The notes: generated by a model from the sequence alone, not told the origin. DNA of 64,000 nucleotides from an uncultured Clostridia bacterium (GCA_947366545.1 CANBAL010000005.1:1-64000), one strand, 5' to 3'. Shown: positions 37,287 to 52,115, numbered from the stretch's first letter. Translations and numbers: made by a program.

Positions 37287-39359
37287 ATGGGAAAAATGAA
37301 AGCCAAGTCTAAGTTCGTACATTTTAGATATCTTTTTTATCCGTTTATGGCACTTCTTTTCGGCATAGTTACAAGCCGAAAACTTTTTGCCGGCGATATT
37401 CTTACTTGTGTGCTTGTTCCACTTATTTTTGTCGGTCTTGTTGCAATTTGTATGTTTTTCCGTAAGTTTAAGCCACTGATTCTTCTTACAGTTTTCTTTT
37501 TGCTTGGCAATGGGTTTTATTTTCTTGGACTTGCTTGTTACGACTGCAAAGACTATGAGGGTGAAAGCATTGTTATAGGTCGCGTTACCGATGAAGTGCG
37601 AGATTATGGCTACTACTCTATGTACAAACTTGATAGTGTGCTGATAAATGGTGAGGGTGCAAAGAACATTTATCTTCATGTGAGCGGTGGGCAGTTATTA
37701 GAAGCGGGCGATAAAGTCACCTTTATAGCAGAGACTACAAAAGTAAAACTTTTTGAACTTGGCTCTTTTAATTCCACCTATCTGAGAAATAATATAGGTT
37801 ATACGGCAGAAGTGGACTATTCCAGTATAACGGTGGTGGATAATAATCTTAAATTTGATGAGTCCTTGCGTTTGTCAGTCAAAAATATGCTTTACGAAAA
37901 TATGTCGGAGGAAAATGCCGCAATCGCCTATGCGGTGCTTTTTGGCGACAAATATGATATTCCAAGTTCCACCAAAGACATTTATCGTGATGCTGGCATC
38001 ATACATATTTTGACGGTATCCGGATTACATGTCGGATTTTTAATCTCGCTGCTATATTTCTTTTTAAATCTTTGCAAAATGAAACGGCTTTACACCACAA
38101 TAATTACAAGTGTGATATTGCTTTTATACAACATTATTTGTGGTTTTGCGCCTTCTATCGTCAGAGCAAGTATAATGGCAATGGTGATTATGCTTTCCAA
38201 ACTTTCGGGGCGGGAGTATGATAGTTTAAACTCGCTTGGACTTGCTGGTTTCATCATTCTTGCCATAAATCCGCTTTACGCTTTTGATAGTGGCTTTTTG
38301 ATGAGTTTCTTTTGCGTGACGAGTATCTTTATGTTAAATCCACCGCTTTCAAAACTCTTTAAAAAGATAATGCCAAAACCTATTTCCACCTATATTTCGC
38401 TTTCAATATCTGCACAAATTGGCATATTACCATTTGTGGCAAGTTTCTTCCAGAATTTCAATTTTCTATCCTTCTTCGCTAATTTAATAATCCTGCCTAT
38501 ATTTGGTATTATTTACCCTGTACTTTTTATTTCAATTTTTATTTTCCTTATTATGCCTTTCCTATCAAAAGGGTTAGTCGTTTTTGACTATGGATTTTCT
38601 GGTATTACTGGCATTGCCAAGTTTTTCGCTTCTACCTCGCTTACCATTCCTCTTTATCCTTTTGATATTACTTTCTCCATTCTTCTTTTCGTATTGCTAT
38701 TTCTATTAAGCCGTTTCTTAATGGTGAGGAAGATATATAAATTTCTTGCCCTAGGCATTCTTAGTCTGTTCTTTGTGATAGCAGTGGTGGTTTCTTCAAT
38801 TCCTATAACGCTTGGCTCAGGCGTGCGCTCACTTAACACCGATTATATGGACAGCCTTTTAATCAGCACAAGCACCGGTCAAACCGCATTTATTTACAAG
38901 AGTTTAGATGAGCAAAGGCTAAAGCAGTATTTATATGTCAATAAAATTTCAAATATAGACTATGTGGTGCTGACACATCAGCCTAGCGAAAGTGAAATTA
39001 ATTATTTTGAGAAATATAACATCAAAAAATTTCTTTGTAACGAGGGCGAGCCTTCCGGACTTGTGGCAGTGGGTGAGATATTTAACTACGGCGCGATGAC
39101 ATTCAAATTCCAAAAGGATGAGAAGAAATTACAAGGCTGTGAAATTAATTTTGACGGAAGCAATATTTTCGTTGTTACTTCGGGCAAAATGAGTTATAAT
39201 GAGATAGAGTTGTTCTCTCAAAATTACAACCTAGTTTGCACATGGGATAACTTTTATCACATGGGCGAAAGGGGAATGGAATGTGCCGCCTATAAAAAAG
39301 AAGGCAACCTTTCATTTTCGTGGAATGGTTTTGAGTGGAAGAAAAGGGGTATAGATTGA
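37287..39359 (+). CDS. comEC: ComEC/Rec2-family DNA uptake channel protein
   Basis: DAGIIHILTVSGLHVGFLISLLYFFL, APSIVRASIMAMVIMLSKLSGREYDSLNSLGLAGFIILAINP; C-terminal beta-lactamase-like region degenerate. Confidence 0.9.
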   Translation: MGKMKAKSKFVHFRYLFYPFMALLFGIVTSRKLFAGDILTCVLVPLIFVGLVAICMFFRKFKPLILLTVFFLLGNGFYFLGLACYDCKDYEGESIVIGRVTDEVRDYGYYSMYKLDSVLINGEGAKNIYLHVSGGQLLEAGDKVTFIAETTKVKLFELGSFNSTYLRNNIGYTAEVDYSSITVVDNNLKFDESLRLSVKNMLYENMSEENAAIAYAVLFGDKYDIPSSTKDIYRDAGIIHILTVSGLHVGFLISLLYFFLNLCKMKRLYTTIITSVILLLYNIICGFAPSIVRASIMAMVIMLSKLSGREYDSLNSLGLAGFIILAINPLYAFDSGFLMSFFCVTSIFMLNPPLSKLFKKIMPKPISTYISLSISAQIGILPFVASFFQNFNFLSFFANLIILPIFGIIYPVLFISIFIFLIMPFLSKGLVVFDYGFSGITGIAKFFASTSLTIPLYPFDITFSILLFVLLFLLSRFLMVRKIYKFLALGILSLFFVIAVVVSSIPITLGSGVRSLNTDYMDSLLISTSTGQTAFIYKSLDEQRLKQYLYVNKISNIDYVVLTHQPSESEINYFEKYNIKKFLCNEGEPSGLVAVGEIFNYGAMTFKFQKDEKKLQGCEINFDGSNIFVVTSGKMSYNEIELFSQNYNLVCTWDNFYHMGERGMECAAYKKEGNLSFSWNGFEWKKRGID

Positions 39360-40303
39360 AAACATTAAAAGCAAGATTAAAGCAAGGTGTAATGCCATGT
39401 TACTATGTAACAGGTGATGACTATTATCTATTTGACAAGGCGGTGAGTATGATTACCTCCGCCATAAATTTGCAACTTGAAGATTTTAATAAAGCGGTAT
39501 TTGACGATGATAATTTTTCTTATGAGGCATTTCTCAATGCTTGTGATATGATGCCTATGGGAAGTGATAAAAGGCTTGTAATTATCAAAAATATCACAAA
39601 AATAAACGAAAATGATAAAAAAAATGTGGAAAATTACTTAAATAACCCTTGTTTAACCACAGTGCTGATAATTTTAGATTTTTATGATAAACTTTCTTTT
39701 GCAAAAAATCTATGCGAATTTGTGGATGCAAAACGCATGGATAGAACTCTCTCAAAAAATATTATAGTTGCCGACCTTGCAAAACGCGGCAAGCAGATAA
39801 GCGGTGAGGCAGTAGAGACGCTACTTGACTACTGTAACGGCTATCTTACCAATGTTATGAATGAACTTGATAAACTTGTCTACTTTGATACAAACGAAAG
39901 CCTTATCACAAAAAAAGTGGTAGAGAATGTGGCAATAAAGAATGAAGAGTTTGCGGTGTTTGAACTTACCGAGGCACTTGGGAAAAAAGATGCAGACAAG
40001 GCAATGAAACTCATCTCGCGTATGGAAAAAGAGGTTGGCACACTTTCGCTTATCTCAAACCATTTCAGAAGGCTTTTCTTTATAGCGATTTCATCTGATG
40101 CAACTAATGCATCCCTTGCAAACTTATTAGGCGTAAAAGAATACGCGATTGCTAAGCAGCGTCAGCAACTTGGCAACTTCTCAAAAATGCAACTAAAAAA
40201 AATCTACTCCCTTCTTGAAGAGGTGGATTACATGGTAAAAAGTGGACAAATGCTGATAGGCAATGCACTCTACTTTTTGGCATTCTCCATACTATTTGTC
40301 TAA
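39356..40303 (+). CDS. holA: DNA polymerase III subunit delta (TTG start)
   Basis: CYYVTGDDYYLFDKAVSMI, DMMPMGSDKRLVIIKN, GTLSLISNHFRRLFFIA. Confidence 0.88.
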   Translation: MKTLKARLKQGVMPCYYVTGDDYYLFDKAVSMITSAINLQLEDFNKAVFDDDNFSYEAFLNACDMMPMGSDKRLVIIKNITKINENDKKNVENYLNNPCLTTVLIILDFYDKLSFAKNLCEFVDAKRMDRTLSKNIIVADLAKRGKQISGEAVETLLDYCNGYLTNVMNELDKLVYFDTNESLITKKVVENVAIKNEEFAVFELTEALGKKDADKAMKLISRMEKEVGTLSLISNHFRRLFFIAISSDATNASLANLLGVKEYAIAKQRQQLGNFSKMQLKKIYSLLEEVDYMVKSGQMLIGNALYFLAFSILFV

Positions 40304-40415
40304 CCTACATATTTCGACATTTTCTGTCATTCCTCGCCTCTCAATATCCTTTGGAATATTTTCGCTTCTTGTTATACTTTATGTGTTTTCGTGACGAAAT
40401 TAAAAGGAGATAAAC

Positions 40416-40745
40416 ATGAAACGAGAAGTGCTGAAGAGCCTTGCTTTAAAAGCAAAAAACAGAATGATACATAAGAACGCTCCGCAGGGGATAGATTACG
40501 GCCAAGATGAAGGATTAAATATTAAAGTTATAAAAAGTAGTGATGACTTGTTTTACAATAAGGTGCGTGCACTTCTCGAAAATGATGAGGATATTTTAAA
40601 TCCAATTAAGCAACTTATGGATGACAACATTCTACTGAAACTTGACGCCCATGGCAAAGAAAAATATTTGCTTGAGACAGTAGAAAAGTATTACACATTT
40701 AGAAAGATGATTCAAGAAGAAAAAGGTTACCAATACGGATGTTAA
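40416..40745 (+). CDS. Hypothetical protein, 109 aa
   Basis: Intact ORF with SD aaaaggag. Confidence 0.65.
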   Translation: MKREVLKSLALKAKNRMIHKNAPQGIDYGQDEGLNIKVIKSSDDLFYNKVRALLENDEDILNPIKQLMDDNILLKLDAHGKEKYLLETVEKYYTFRKMIQEEKGYQYGC

Positions 40746-40823
40746 TAGCGATAGTTAAATCGCTTTTTTCTTTTTATCTAAAATTCATTTTGTTTTTGTG
40801 GCGAAAACAGTTATCATAAATAT

Positions 40824-44944
<4,121 letters not shown>

Positions 44945-44986
44945 CGAAACTCTAGAAATATGTTAGAATTATATTAAGGAGAAAAT

Positions 44987-45676
44987 ATGTTCTATTACGA
45001 TAAGAAAAATTATAGTGAAAACAACGAAGGAAATGCGAAAGGCGTGGAGTGGTATGGCGCCTATTCAAAACAAGAGGTTATGGAGGTAATACAAGAATTT
45101 TTGGATGTATATGAAATTTGCGGCTCTGACATCAGTCATGAAGAAAGGAAAGAAAAATATTGTGCATTATACCCTAAAGCCAAGACATATTTTGATAAAC
45201 TAGATAATGATTTCCTAAGTGCATCTTTGAACAGCGGAAAAGGATGGGGAGAGGTTACAGAAGAATATAGAAAAATATGTGTACCTAAAATAGAAAATGG
45301 TTTAGTTAATCCTTATATAACAAAGTCGCTGGAACTTACCAACAATAAAACGGTGGGTATGGTGCTGCATTACTGTGATAAATTAAAAGATAGTTCGGCG
45401 GTGGTGGAAGCAATTAAAAATAATGTCATTCCACTAGACATTATTAGACAAATTATAGGAGTTCAAAGATTTAAAATTGAATGGGGAATAATGAGACAAA
45501 ATCCACTGTTCATTGCGGATTTTTATAACAAGTATTTGAAGGATTTGCATAAATTCACATTTGCAGAGTTTTTAACAATGCAGCAATATGGAGACAAAGG
45601 AGATATTCAAAAGATATATAAAAATTTTCAAAACACTCTTTCAGACTTGTACAACGAAAGTGAAGATAATAATTAA
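44987..45676 (+). CDS. Hypothetical protein, 229 aa
   Basis: ORF with SD aaggag; terminator downstream. Confidence 0.65.
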   Translation: MFYYDKKNYSENNEGNAKGVEWYGAYSKQEVMEVIQEFLDVYEICGSDISHEERKEKYCALYPKAKTYFDKLDNDFLSASLNSGKGWGEVTEEYRKICVPKIENGLVNPYITKSLELTNNKTVGMVLHYCDKLKDSSAVVEAIKNNVIPLDIIRQIIGVQRFKIEWGIMRQNPLFIADFYNKYLKDLHKFTFAEFLTMQQYGDKGDIQKIYKNFQNTLSDLYNESEDNN

Positions 45677-45677
45677 A

Positions 45678-45706
45678 AAGGTGCATTTTAAAGCACCTTT
45701 TTTTAA
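45678..45706. terminator. Rho-independent terminator
   Basis: AAAAAGGTGC-attttaaa-GCACCTTTTTTT. Confidence 0.85.
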
Positions 45707-45769
45707 TTTTGATATTGACAGTGGCATGGGCATATGTTAGAATAGGTTAAGAAAATGTGGGGTGAAAAA

Positions 45770-46426
45770 ATGGCAAATAGAAAATTGGATAGAACAAGAG
45801 AGGAAAAATTATCAGCATATAGTGCATATCTTAATCATGTTACAATGAAAGAAGCAAATGCGGCAAGCATGGGCAGTGAGAAGGATAGGGAGGCATATGC
45901 ACAAAAAGTCCTATTTTATAAGCACCTTGCTGGTGAAATAGAGGATATGTTTTTCTCACAACAATTTAACAATGTTAGGGATAAGCAAATAGAATACAGT
46001 AATAATTTTGCAGGATCAGTTTTTCACGCGGGTTTTTGGGGTGCTTTGGCAACTGTAAATATGTTGTTGGGTGCCACCAACCCAGATCAAAAGACAGCCA
46101 TCGCACAATATATTTTGGGTGGTGCTTGTCTAGGCGCAGGAATATTAAAAACTTTAAAGGTGCATAGATTTCATAAGAGCCTCGATAATTTAAAGGACGG
46201 CACCTGTCAGCTTGTAAATGAATGGAGAATGTTCCAATGCTATCCAAAATACATCGATGATTTTATAGCAATTAATGGACTTACAAAGGGGCCATATGCA
46301 AATGTTACGTACGGACTGCCAGAGTTTGAAAATAAGAAAATCAGTCAACTAAAATCGCCTTTAGATGCTTGGGATTACATTGAAGTGAAAGCGGAAACTG
46401 ACAATGGTTTGCAAATTGAAGGTTAA
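45770..46426 (+). CDS. Hypothetical membrane protein, paralogous to next gene
   Basis: ORF 45755-46426; ATG 45770 after ggggtgaa; two central hydrophobic stretches. Confidence 0.65.
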   Translation: MANRKLDRTREEKLSAYSAYLNHVTMKEANAASMGSEKDREAYAQKVLFYKHLAGEIEDMFFSQQFNNVRDKQIEYSNNFAGSVFHAGFWGALATVNMLLGATNPDQKTAIAQYILGGACLGAGILKTLKVHRFHKSLDNLKDGTCQLVNEWRMFQCYPKYIDDFIAINGLTKGPYANVTYGLPEFENKKISQLKSPLDAWDYIEVKAETDNGLQIEG

Positions 46427-46438
46427 AAGAGGCGAATA

Positions 46439-47074
46439 ATGGGAATAATCGGCGATGATATAATGTGCACAGATGACTATATAAAGAAATACCCAAAACA
46501 TTATGAAAAGATAAAACGCTATATAGATGAAGATAACGAGGTGAGGGCATTTCTTAATGAGCAAGGCACAAAACAGCAAAAACTGGATTACAACTTAAAT
46601 CAAGCAAGGTATATTGAGGCTGCACAAACTATAGAAAGGTATATAATTTGGCCATATATAGAAAGTTTAAATAAGCAAATTAAGAGTAAAAGAGAAAAAA
46701 ATTTACTTTCGGAAGGGCTTTGGTGCATGGCTGGCGTTACAACATGGCTGATAGGTGTTGCCGCTAATAGTGATCCACTTAAGATAGCATCTTTGGTTTT
46801 TAATAGCGTAAGCATGCTAAAATACGCAAAAAGTAAATTAAAACCTGCTGGCGAAAGATTGGTAAGAAGGGGAGAGAAAATACTTCAAGAATGGACATTA
46901 TGCAAACACCTCCCAAATTTTGTTCAAGACTTTGCAGTACTGAATGATATTGATCTTTTTGATAGTCCATTTGAGAATGATAGTGAGATTTGTGTTAATT
47001 ATACAGGCTTTTTAACAGATATCAAACTGCCATCCGAATGCGCGGGAGAAATTGAAGAAGAACAAGGAGAGTAA
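46439..47074 (+). CDS. Hypothetical membrane protein, paralogous to previous gene
   Basis: Same layout: helical N-term, TM hairpin, W..(C/Q)..(L/P)..F..DF..(L/I)N C-terminal motif. Confidence 0.65.
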   Translation: MGIIGDDIMCTDDYIKKYPKHYEKIKRYIDEDNEVRAFLNEQGTKQQKLDYNLNQARYIEAAQTIERYIIWPYIESLNKQIKSKREKNLLSEGLWCMAGVTTWLIGVAANSDPLKIASLVFNSVSMLKYAKSKLKPAGERLVRRGEKILQEWTLCKHLPNFVQDFAVLNDIDLFDSPFENDSEICVNYTGFLTDIKLPSECAGEIEEEQGE

Positions 47075-47111
47075 AATCTCCTTTTTATTTTGAAAAAACT
47101 AAGAAAAATGG

Positions 47112-47140
47112 TTGACAACGGCAGGGGAAATGGGTATAAT
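47112..47140 (+). promoter_or_regulatory. Strong sigma-A promoter of str operon
   Basis: TTGACA - 17 bp - TATAAT. Confidence 0.85.
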
Positions 47141-47146
47141 AATCCG

Positions 47147-47327
47147 CGTATGCTTTGTTGTCGAAAGCGATGCTCAAAAAAGGGCATAAACAAACAACAA
47201 GTGACATTAGTCGCTGATTTGCAAAGTACGCTTTGCAAAGTTGCCATATAAGGCAATCGTGTTGTTCATGTTTGATACACTTTTTATGCAGGATTAAATT
47301 CACGACAACTTTGCCGTGAATTTTTTT
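47147..47327 (+). ncRNA. Structured leader RNA / candidate attenuator or sRNA upstream of rpsL
   Basis: Hairpins ATGCTC/GGGCAT, AGTGAC/GTCGCT, TTTGCAAAG/CTTTGCAAA, TTGCC/GGCAA and terminal AAATTCACG/CGTGAATTT plus T-run. Confidence 0.6.
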
Positions 47328-47355
47328 AGACAAAATTTAAAAAGGAGGAAAAGGT

Positions 47356-47736
47356 ATGCCTACAATAAACCAACTTGTTAAGAAAGGACGCAAAACTTTT
47401 GAGAAAAAATCAAAAGCACCACTTCTTGAAGAGTGCCCTCAAAAGAGAGGAGTTTGTCTTTCAGTAAGAACAGCAACTCCTAAGAAGCCTAACTCAGCGC
47501 TTCGTAAGATTGCCAGAGTTAAACTTTCAAATGGACAAGAAGGTACTTGCTACATTCCTGGTGTTGGACACAACTTGCAGGAACACAGCGTAGTACTTAT
47601 TCGTGGTGGCAGAGTTAAGGACCTACCTGGTGTAAGATATCACATTGTTCGTGGAACACTTGATACCGCTGGTGTAGTCAACAGAAAACAAGGCCGCTCA
47701 AAATACGGCGCTAAACGCCCTAAGAAAACAAAGTAA
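47356..47736 (+). CDS. rpsL: 30S ribosomal protein S12
   Basis: [13 protein letters not shown]...[36 protein letters not shown]. Confidence 0.99.
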   Translation: MPTINQLVKKGRKTFEKKSKAPLLEECPQKRGVCLSVRTATPKKPNSALRKIARVKLSNGQEGTCYIPGVGHNLQEHSVVLIRGGRVKDLPGVRYHIVRGTLDTAGVVNRKQGRSKYGAKRPKKTK

Positions 47737-47756
47737 AAATATAAAGGAGGAATATT

Positions 47757-48230
47757 ATGCCAAGAAGAAATAGTGCCGTAAAGAAAACTGTTCTTCCAGA
47801 TCCTATATATAAAAGCACAGTGGTTACAAAACTTGTAAACCAAGTAATGCAAAGTGGAAAGAAGGGTCTCGCACAAAGAATAGTATATGGGGCATTTGAT
47901 ATCGTAAAAAACAAGACAGGTCAAGAGCCACTTGAAGTTTTCACTCAAGCGGTTGAAAATGTAAAACCTGTACTTGAAACAAAGTCTAGAAGAGTAGGTG
48001 GTGCAACATACCAAGTACCTATGGAAATTAGACCTGAAAGACGCCAAACACTCGCAATCCGTTGGATGGTAGCATTTGCTAGGAAGAGAAGCGGTGAAAG
48101 AGGAATGGACGCAAAGCTCGCTGGTGAAATTATTGATGCTTACAATAATACTGGTGCATCAATTAAACGCCGTGATGAAATGCACAGAATGGCTGAAGCG
48201 AACAAGGCTTTTGCACACTTCAAGTGGTAA
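47757..48230 (+). CDS. rpsG: 30S ribosomal protein S7
   Basis: [48 protein letters not shown]. Confidence 0.99.
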   Translation: MPRRNSAVKKTVLPDPIYKSTVVTKLVNQVMQSGKKGLAQRIVYGAFDIVKNKTGQEPLEVFTQAVENVKPVLETKSRRVGGATYQVPMEIRPERRQTLAIRWMVAFARKRSGERGMDAKLAGEIIDAYNNTGASIKRRDEMHRMAEANKAFAHFKW

Positions 48231-48258
48231 GAGCGCGACCTATCGGCTTTACAACCGC

Positions 48259-48363
48259 GGAATTTACTAACATAAATTCCTATGGTCAGGACGCCGCAGT
48301 TCGCACTTCACCGCCAAACGAAATCGCACTTGCGTTGGCGATTTGCGGTGACTCTCGTGCGAA
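48259..48363. repeat. Hairpin-rich intergenic element between rpsG and fusA
   Basis: GGAATTTA/TAAATTCC (48259-48280) and long stem TTCGCAC.TCACCGC..AAATCGC/GCGATTTGCGGTGA..GTGCGAA (48300-48363). Confidence 0.7.
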
Positions 48364-48529
48364 GATGGGCGTTGGGGCTGATGAGGGATTTTGGCCGAGC
48401 CTTGCGAATCATCTAAAAAATTCAAAAATTATCTATTTGTTTAATGTATTTCTAAGCGTGAAAATCAAAAAAACAATGTTAAACCTCATTTAAAAAGGTT
48501 ATAAATCATATAAAAGGAAAAATAATTTT

Positions 48530-50602
48530 ATGGAAAACCTAGAAATGACCAGAAATGTTGGTATCATGGCGCACATCGATGCTGGTAAAACAACAACTAC
48601 TGAGCGTATCTTGTATTACACTGGTAAGACACACAAAATAGGTGAGGTACATGATGGTGCAGCAACTATGGACTGGATGGCGCAGGAGCAAGAGCGTGGT
48701 ATTACAATCACATCTGCTTGTACCACTTGCTACTGGAAGAACCACAAAATCAATATTATTGATACTCCAGGACACGTTGACTTCACTATTGAGGTTGAGC
48801 GTTCCCTTAAGGTGCTTGATGGAGCGGTACTTGTTCTTTCTGCCCGTGATAAGGTTCAACCACAAACTGAAACCGTATGGCGTCAAGCAACCAAATACAA
48901 GGTGCCAACAATAATATATGTAAATAAGATGGATAGAGATGCTGCCGATTTCTTCGGATGTGTTGATTCTATCAAAGCAAGATTAAAAACCAATCCGCTT
49001 CCAATACAGATGCCAATCGGTGCTGAGGATAATTTCAGAGGAATTATTGATCTTCTTACCATGAAAGCCGAAATATATAAGGATGATATGGGAAAAGAGA
49101 TTGAAATCACTGACATTCCAGCCGAATTCAAGGCAGAGGCAAGCAAACTTCATGATGAAATCATCGAAAAAATCGTAGAAACTGATGATGCACTTCTTGA
49201 AAGATATTTTGAGGGTGAAGAAATCAGCATAGACGAACTTAAAAAAGCAATAAGAAAAGCAACAATTAATAAGACACTTGTTCCAATTCTTTGCGGCTCA
49301 TCTTATAAAAACAAAGGTGTTCAAATGCTTTTGGATGCAATGGTAGATTATCTTCCATCTCCACTTGACATTGATCACATCACTGGTGTCAACCCAGATA
49401 CAGGGGAAGAGGAGTCACGCGCTCCAAGTGAAACCGCACCATTTGCAGGTCTTGCATTCAAGATTATGACAGATCCATATGTTGGTGGACTTACTTTCTT
49501 CCGTGTATATTCAGGAAAACTTACAGCAGGCTCATATGTTTACAACTCTAACACTGGGAAACAAGAGCGTGTTGGCCGTCTTATCAGAATGCACTCAAAT
49601 CAGCGTCAAGAGATCAGCGAGGTTGGTGCAGGTGATATTGCCGCTATCGTAGGTCTTAAAGATACAATCACAGGACATACACTTTGTGATGAAAAACATC
49701 CAATCCAACTGGAAAGTATGGAATTCCCAGACCCGGTTATCCAACTTGCTATCGAGCCTAAGACAAAAGATATGCAAGAGAAAATGGCTCTTGCCCTTGC
49801 AAAACTTATGCGTGAGGACCCATCCTTCCGCGTACAGACAAGTCAAGAGACAGGTCAAACACTTATTTCAGGTATGGGCGAACTTCACCTTGAAATTATC
49901 GTAGATCGTCTTCTTCGTGAATTTAAGGTTGAGGCAAACATTGGTGACCCACAGGTATCTTACCGCGAAACTATCAGAAAACCAGTAAGAGCCGAGGGTA
50001 AATTCATCCGTCAAAGCGGTGGTAAAGGTCAGTATGGACACTGCGTAATTGAAATGGAGCCACTTCCAGCAGGCACTGGCTACGAATTTGTAGATAAGAC
50101 AGTCGGCGGATCTATTCCAAAAGAATACATCCAACCAGTTAACAATGGTATTCAAGAGGCTGCTCATAACGGCGTGCTTGCAGGTTATGACACTGTTGAC
50201 TTCCGCGTTACAGTTATTGATGGATCTTACCATGAAGTTGACTCTTCCGAAATGGCGTTCAAGATTGCCGGCTCAATGGCATTCCAAGATGGAGCTAAGA
50301 AAGCCGATCCAGTTATACTTGAGCCTATCATGAAGGTGCAGGTTGAGGTGCCAGACGATTATCTTGGTACAGTTATGGGCAACCTTACTTCTCGTAGAGG
50401 AATGCTTACTGGTAATGAAACAAAACCAGGGGTACAAGTAATCAACGCTGAGGTTCCACTTGCAAATATGTTCGGTTATGCAACCGACCTTCGTTCTCAA
50501 ACACAAGGAAGGGGAACATTTACAATGGAATTTGAGAAATATCAAGAAGTTCCACGCTCAATAGCCGAAGATATTATCGGAAAAAGAGCAAAAAAGAATT
50601 AA
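48530..50602 (+). CDS. fusA: Elongation factor G
   Basis: [58 protein letters not shown]. Confidence 0.99.
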   Translation: MENLEMTRNVGIMAHIDAGKTTTTERILYYTGKTHKIGEVHDGAATMDWMAQEQERGITITSACTTCYWKNHKINIIDTPGHVDFTIEVERSLKVLDGAVLVLSARDKVQPQTETVWRQATKYKVPTIIYVNKMDRDAADFFGCVDSIKARLKTNPLPIQMPIGAEDNFRGIIDLLTMKAEIYKDDMGKEIEITDIPAEFKAEASKLHDEIIEKIVETDDALLERYFEGEEISIDELKKAIRKATINKTLVPILCGSSYKNKGVQMLLDAMVDYLPSPLDIDHITGVNPDTGEEESRAPSETAPFAGLAFKIMTDPYVGGLTFFRVYSGKLTAGSYVYNSNTGKQERVGRLIRMHSNQRQEISEVGAGDIAAIVGLKDTITGHTLCDEKHPIQLESMEFPDPVIQLAIEPKTKDMQEKMALALAKLMREDPSFRVQTSQETGQTLISGMGELHLEIIVDRLLREFKVEANIGDPQVSYRETIRKPVRAEGKFIRQSGGKGQYGHCVIEMEPLPAGTGYEFVDKTVGGSIPKEYIQPVNNGIQEAAHNGVLAGYDTVDFRVTVIDGSYHEVDSSEMAFKIAGSMAFQDGAKKADPVILEPIMKVQVEVPDDYLGTVMGNLTSRRGMLTGNETKPGVQVINAEVPLANMFGYATDLRSQTQGRGTFTMEFEKYQEVPRSIAEDIIGKRAKKN

Positions 50603-50698
50603 AAATTTTTAAAAACATATGAAAAACATTTTGAAAAAAAGTTTTTGTATGCTAAACTTACAAAGTAAAATTAAAAAATAAAAAGGAGATTTATAACA

Positions 50699-51898
50699 AT
50701 GGCACAAGCTTATGTTAGAAACAAACCACACGTAAACGTTGGTACAATTGGTCACGTAGACCATGGTAAGACCACTTTGACAGCCGCTATCGCTATGTGG
50801 AGCGCCCTTAGTGGTAACGCTGACAAAATGGATTACGCTGATATCGATAAGGCCCCAGAAGAGAAGGCAAGAGGTATCACAATTAACACCGCGCATGTAG
50901 AGTATCAAACTGCTGCTCGTCACTACGCACACGTAGACTGCCCAGGACACGCAGACTATGTTAAGAACATGATTACAGGTGCTGCACAAATGGACGGAGC
51001 AATCCTCGTTGTTGCATCTACTGATGGTCCTATGCCTCAAACAAGAGAGCACATCCTTCTTGCAAGACAAGTAGGTGTTCCATACATCGTAGTATTCATG
51101 AACAAAACTGATCAAGTTGACGATCCAGAACTTCTTGAACTTGTTGAAATGGAAATCCGTGACCTTCTTACTGAATATGGATTCCCAGGAGATACAACTC
51201 CAATCATCAAAGGTTCTGCTCTTAAAGCTCTTGAAGCAGCAAAAGCTGGCAAGGCAGATGATCCTGCTTGCAAACCTATTGAGGAACTTCTTAATGCTCT
51301 TGATACTTATATTCCTGAGCCACAAAGAGAGATTGATAAACCTTTCTTAATGCCTGTTGAGGATGTATTCACAATCACTGGTCGTGGTACTGTTGCAACT
51401 GGTAGAGTAGAAAGAGGACAGGTTAAGGTTAACGATGTTGTTGAAATCGTTGGTCTTGGCGCTAAGAAACAAACTGTTGTTACAGGCGTTGAAATGTTCC
51501 ACAAATCACTTGACGCAGCAATCGCAGGTGATAACGCTGGACTTCTTCTCCGTGGTATTCAAAGAAATGAAATCGAAAGAGGTCAAGTTCTTTGCAAACC
51601 AGGTTCAATTCACCCACACACTAAGTTCGTAGCAGAAGTTTACGTTCTTAAGAAAGAAGAGGGTGGCCGTCACACTCCATTCTTCAATGGATACCGTCCA
51701 CAATTCTATTTCAGAACTACCGATATCACTGGTGTTATCGAACTTGAGAAGGGCGTAGAAATGGTTATGCCTGGCGACCATGTTAATATGACAGTTACAC
51801 TTATTAACCCAATCGCTATCGAGCAAGGACTTCGTTTCGCTATCCGTGAAGGTGGCAGAACTGTTGGTTCTGGTGTTGTTTCATCAATCATCGAATAA
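50699..51898 (+). CDS. tuf: Elongation factor Tu
   Basis: [75 protein letters not shown]. Confidence 0.99.
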   Translation: MAQAYVRNKPHVNVGTIGHVDHGKTTLTAAIAMWSALSGNADKMDYADIDKAPEEKARGITINTAHVEYQTAARHYAHVDCPGHADYVKNMITGAAQMDGAILVVASTDGPMPQTREHILLARQVGVPYIVVFMNKTDQVDDPELLELVEMEIRDLLTEYGFPGDTTPIIKGSALKALEAAKAGKADDPACKPIEELLNALDTYIPEPQREIDKPFLMPVEDVFTITGRGTVATGRVERGQVKVNDVVEIVGLGAKKQTVVTGVEMFHKSLDAAIAGDNAGLLLRGIQRNEIERGQVLCKPGSIHPHTKFVAEVYVLKKEEGGRHTPFFNGYRPQFYFRTTDITGVIELEKGVEMVMPGDHVNMTVTLINPIAIEQGLRFAIREGGRTVGSGVVSSIIE

Positions 51899-51916
51899 TT
51901 ACAAACTGAATAGAAA

Positions 51917-51949
51917 TAAAAAAGATATGAGTAATCATATCTTTTTTTA
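51917..51949 (+). terminator. Rho-independent terminator after tuf
   Basis: AAAAAAGATATGA-gtaa-TCATATCTTTTTTT. Confidence 0.85.
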
Positions 51950-51953
51950 TTAT

Positions 51954-52115
51954 GTTACTTTTCTATGCTAGAAAAGTAACCAAAAGACTCGAGGGGTTTC
52001 GATTCCCCTCGAACTCCCACAAACGCTTTTAAGTTGTTTAATAGTATGCACATTGTTATTACGACAAACTTCATTTTGTCATTTCGACCGAAACGCAGTG
52101 GAGCGGAGAAATCTA
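51954..52115. repeat. Cluster of intergenic palindromic repeat elements
   Basis: Perfect stems GTTACTTTTCTA/TAGAAAAGTAAC (51954-51980) and TCGAGGGG/CCCCTCGA (51989-52012), then GACAAA..TTTGTC and ATTTC..GAAAT. Confidence 0.65.

Noticed and set aside
47147-47327. 6S RNA or tmRNA gene
   Set aside because: Lacks the long central-bubble stem of 6S and any tRNA-like/tag ORF elements of tmRNA; kept as a leader/attenuator candidate.
48224-48493. 89-aa ORF between rpsG and fusA
   Set aside because: Start inside rpsG's end, no SD, sequence dictated by the long hairpins; treated as non-coding.
50609-51325. 238-aa minus-strand ORF antisense to tuf
   Set aside because: Opposite a strongly biased housekeeping gene; Cys/Ser/Trp-rich translation without family features.
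51985-52015. tRNA T-arm-like sequence GAGGGGTTTCGATTCCCCTCGAACTCCCACA
   Set aside because: Perfect 8-bp stem with 8-nt loop, no acceptor, D or anticodon arms; best seen as a palindromic repeat, not a tRNA.
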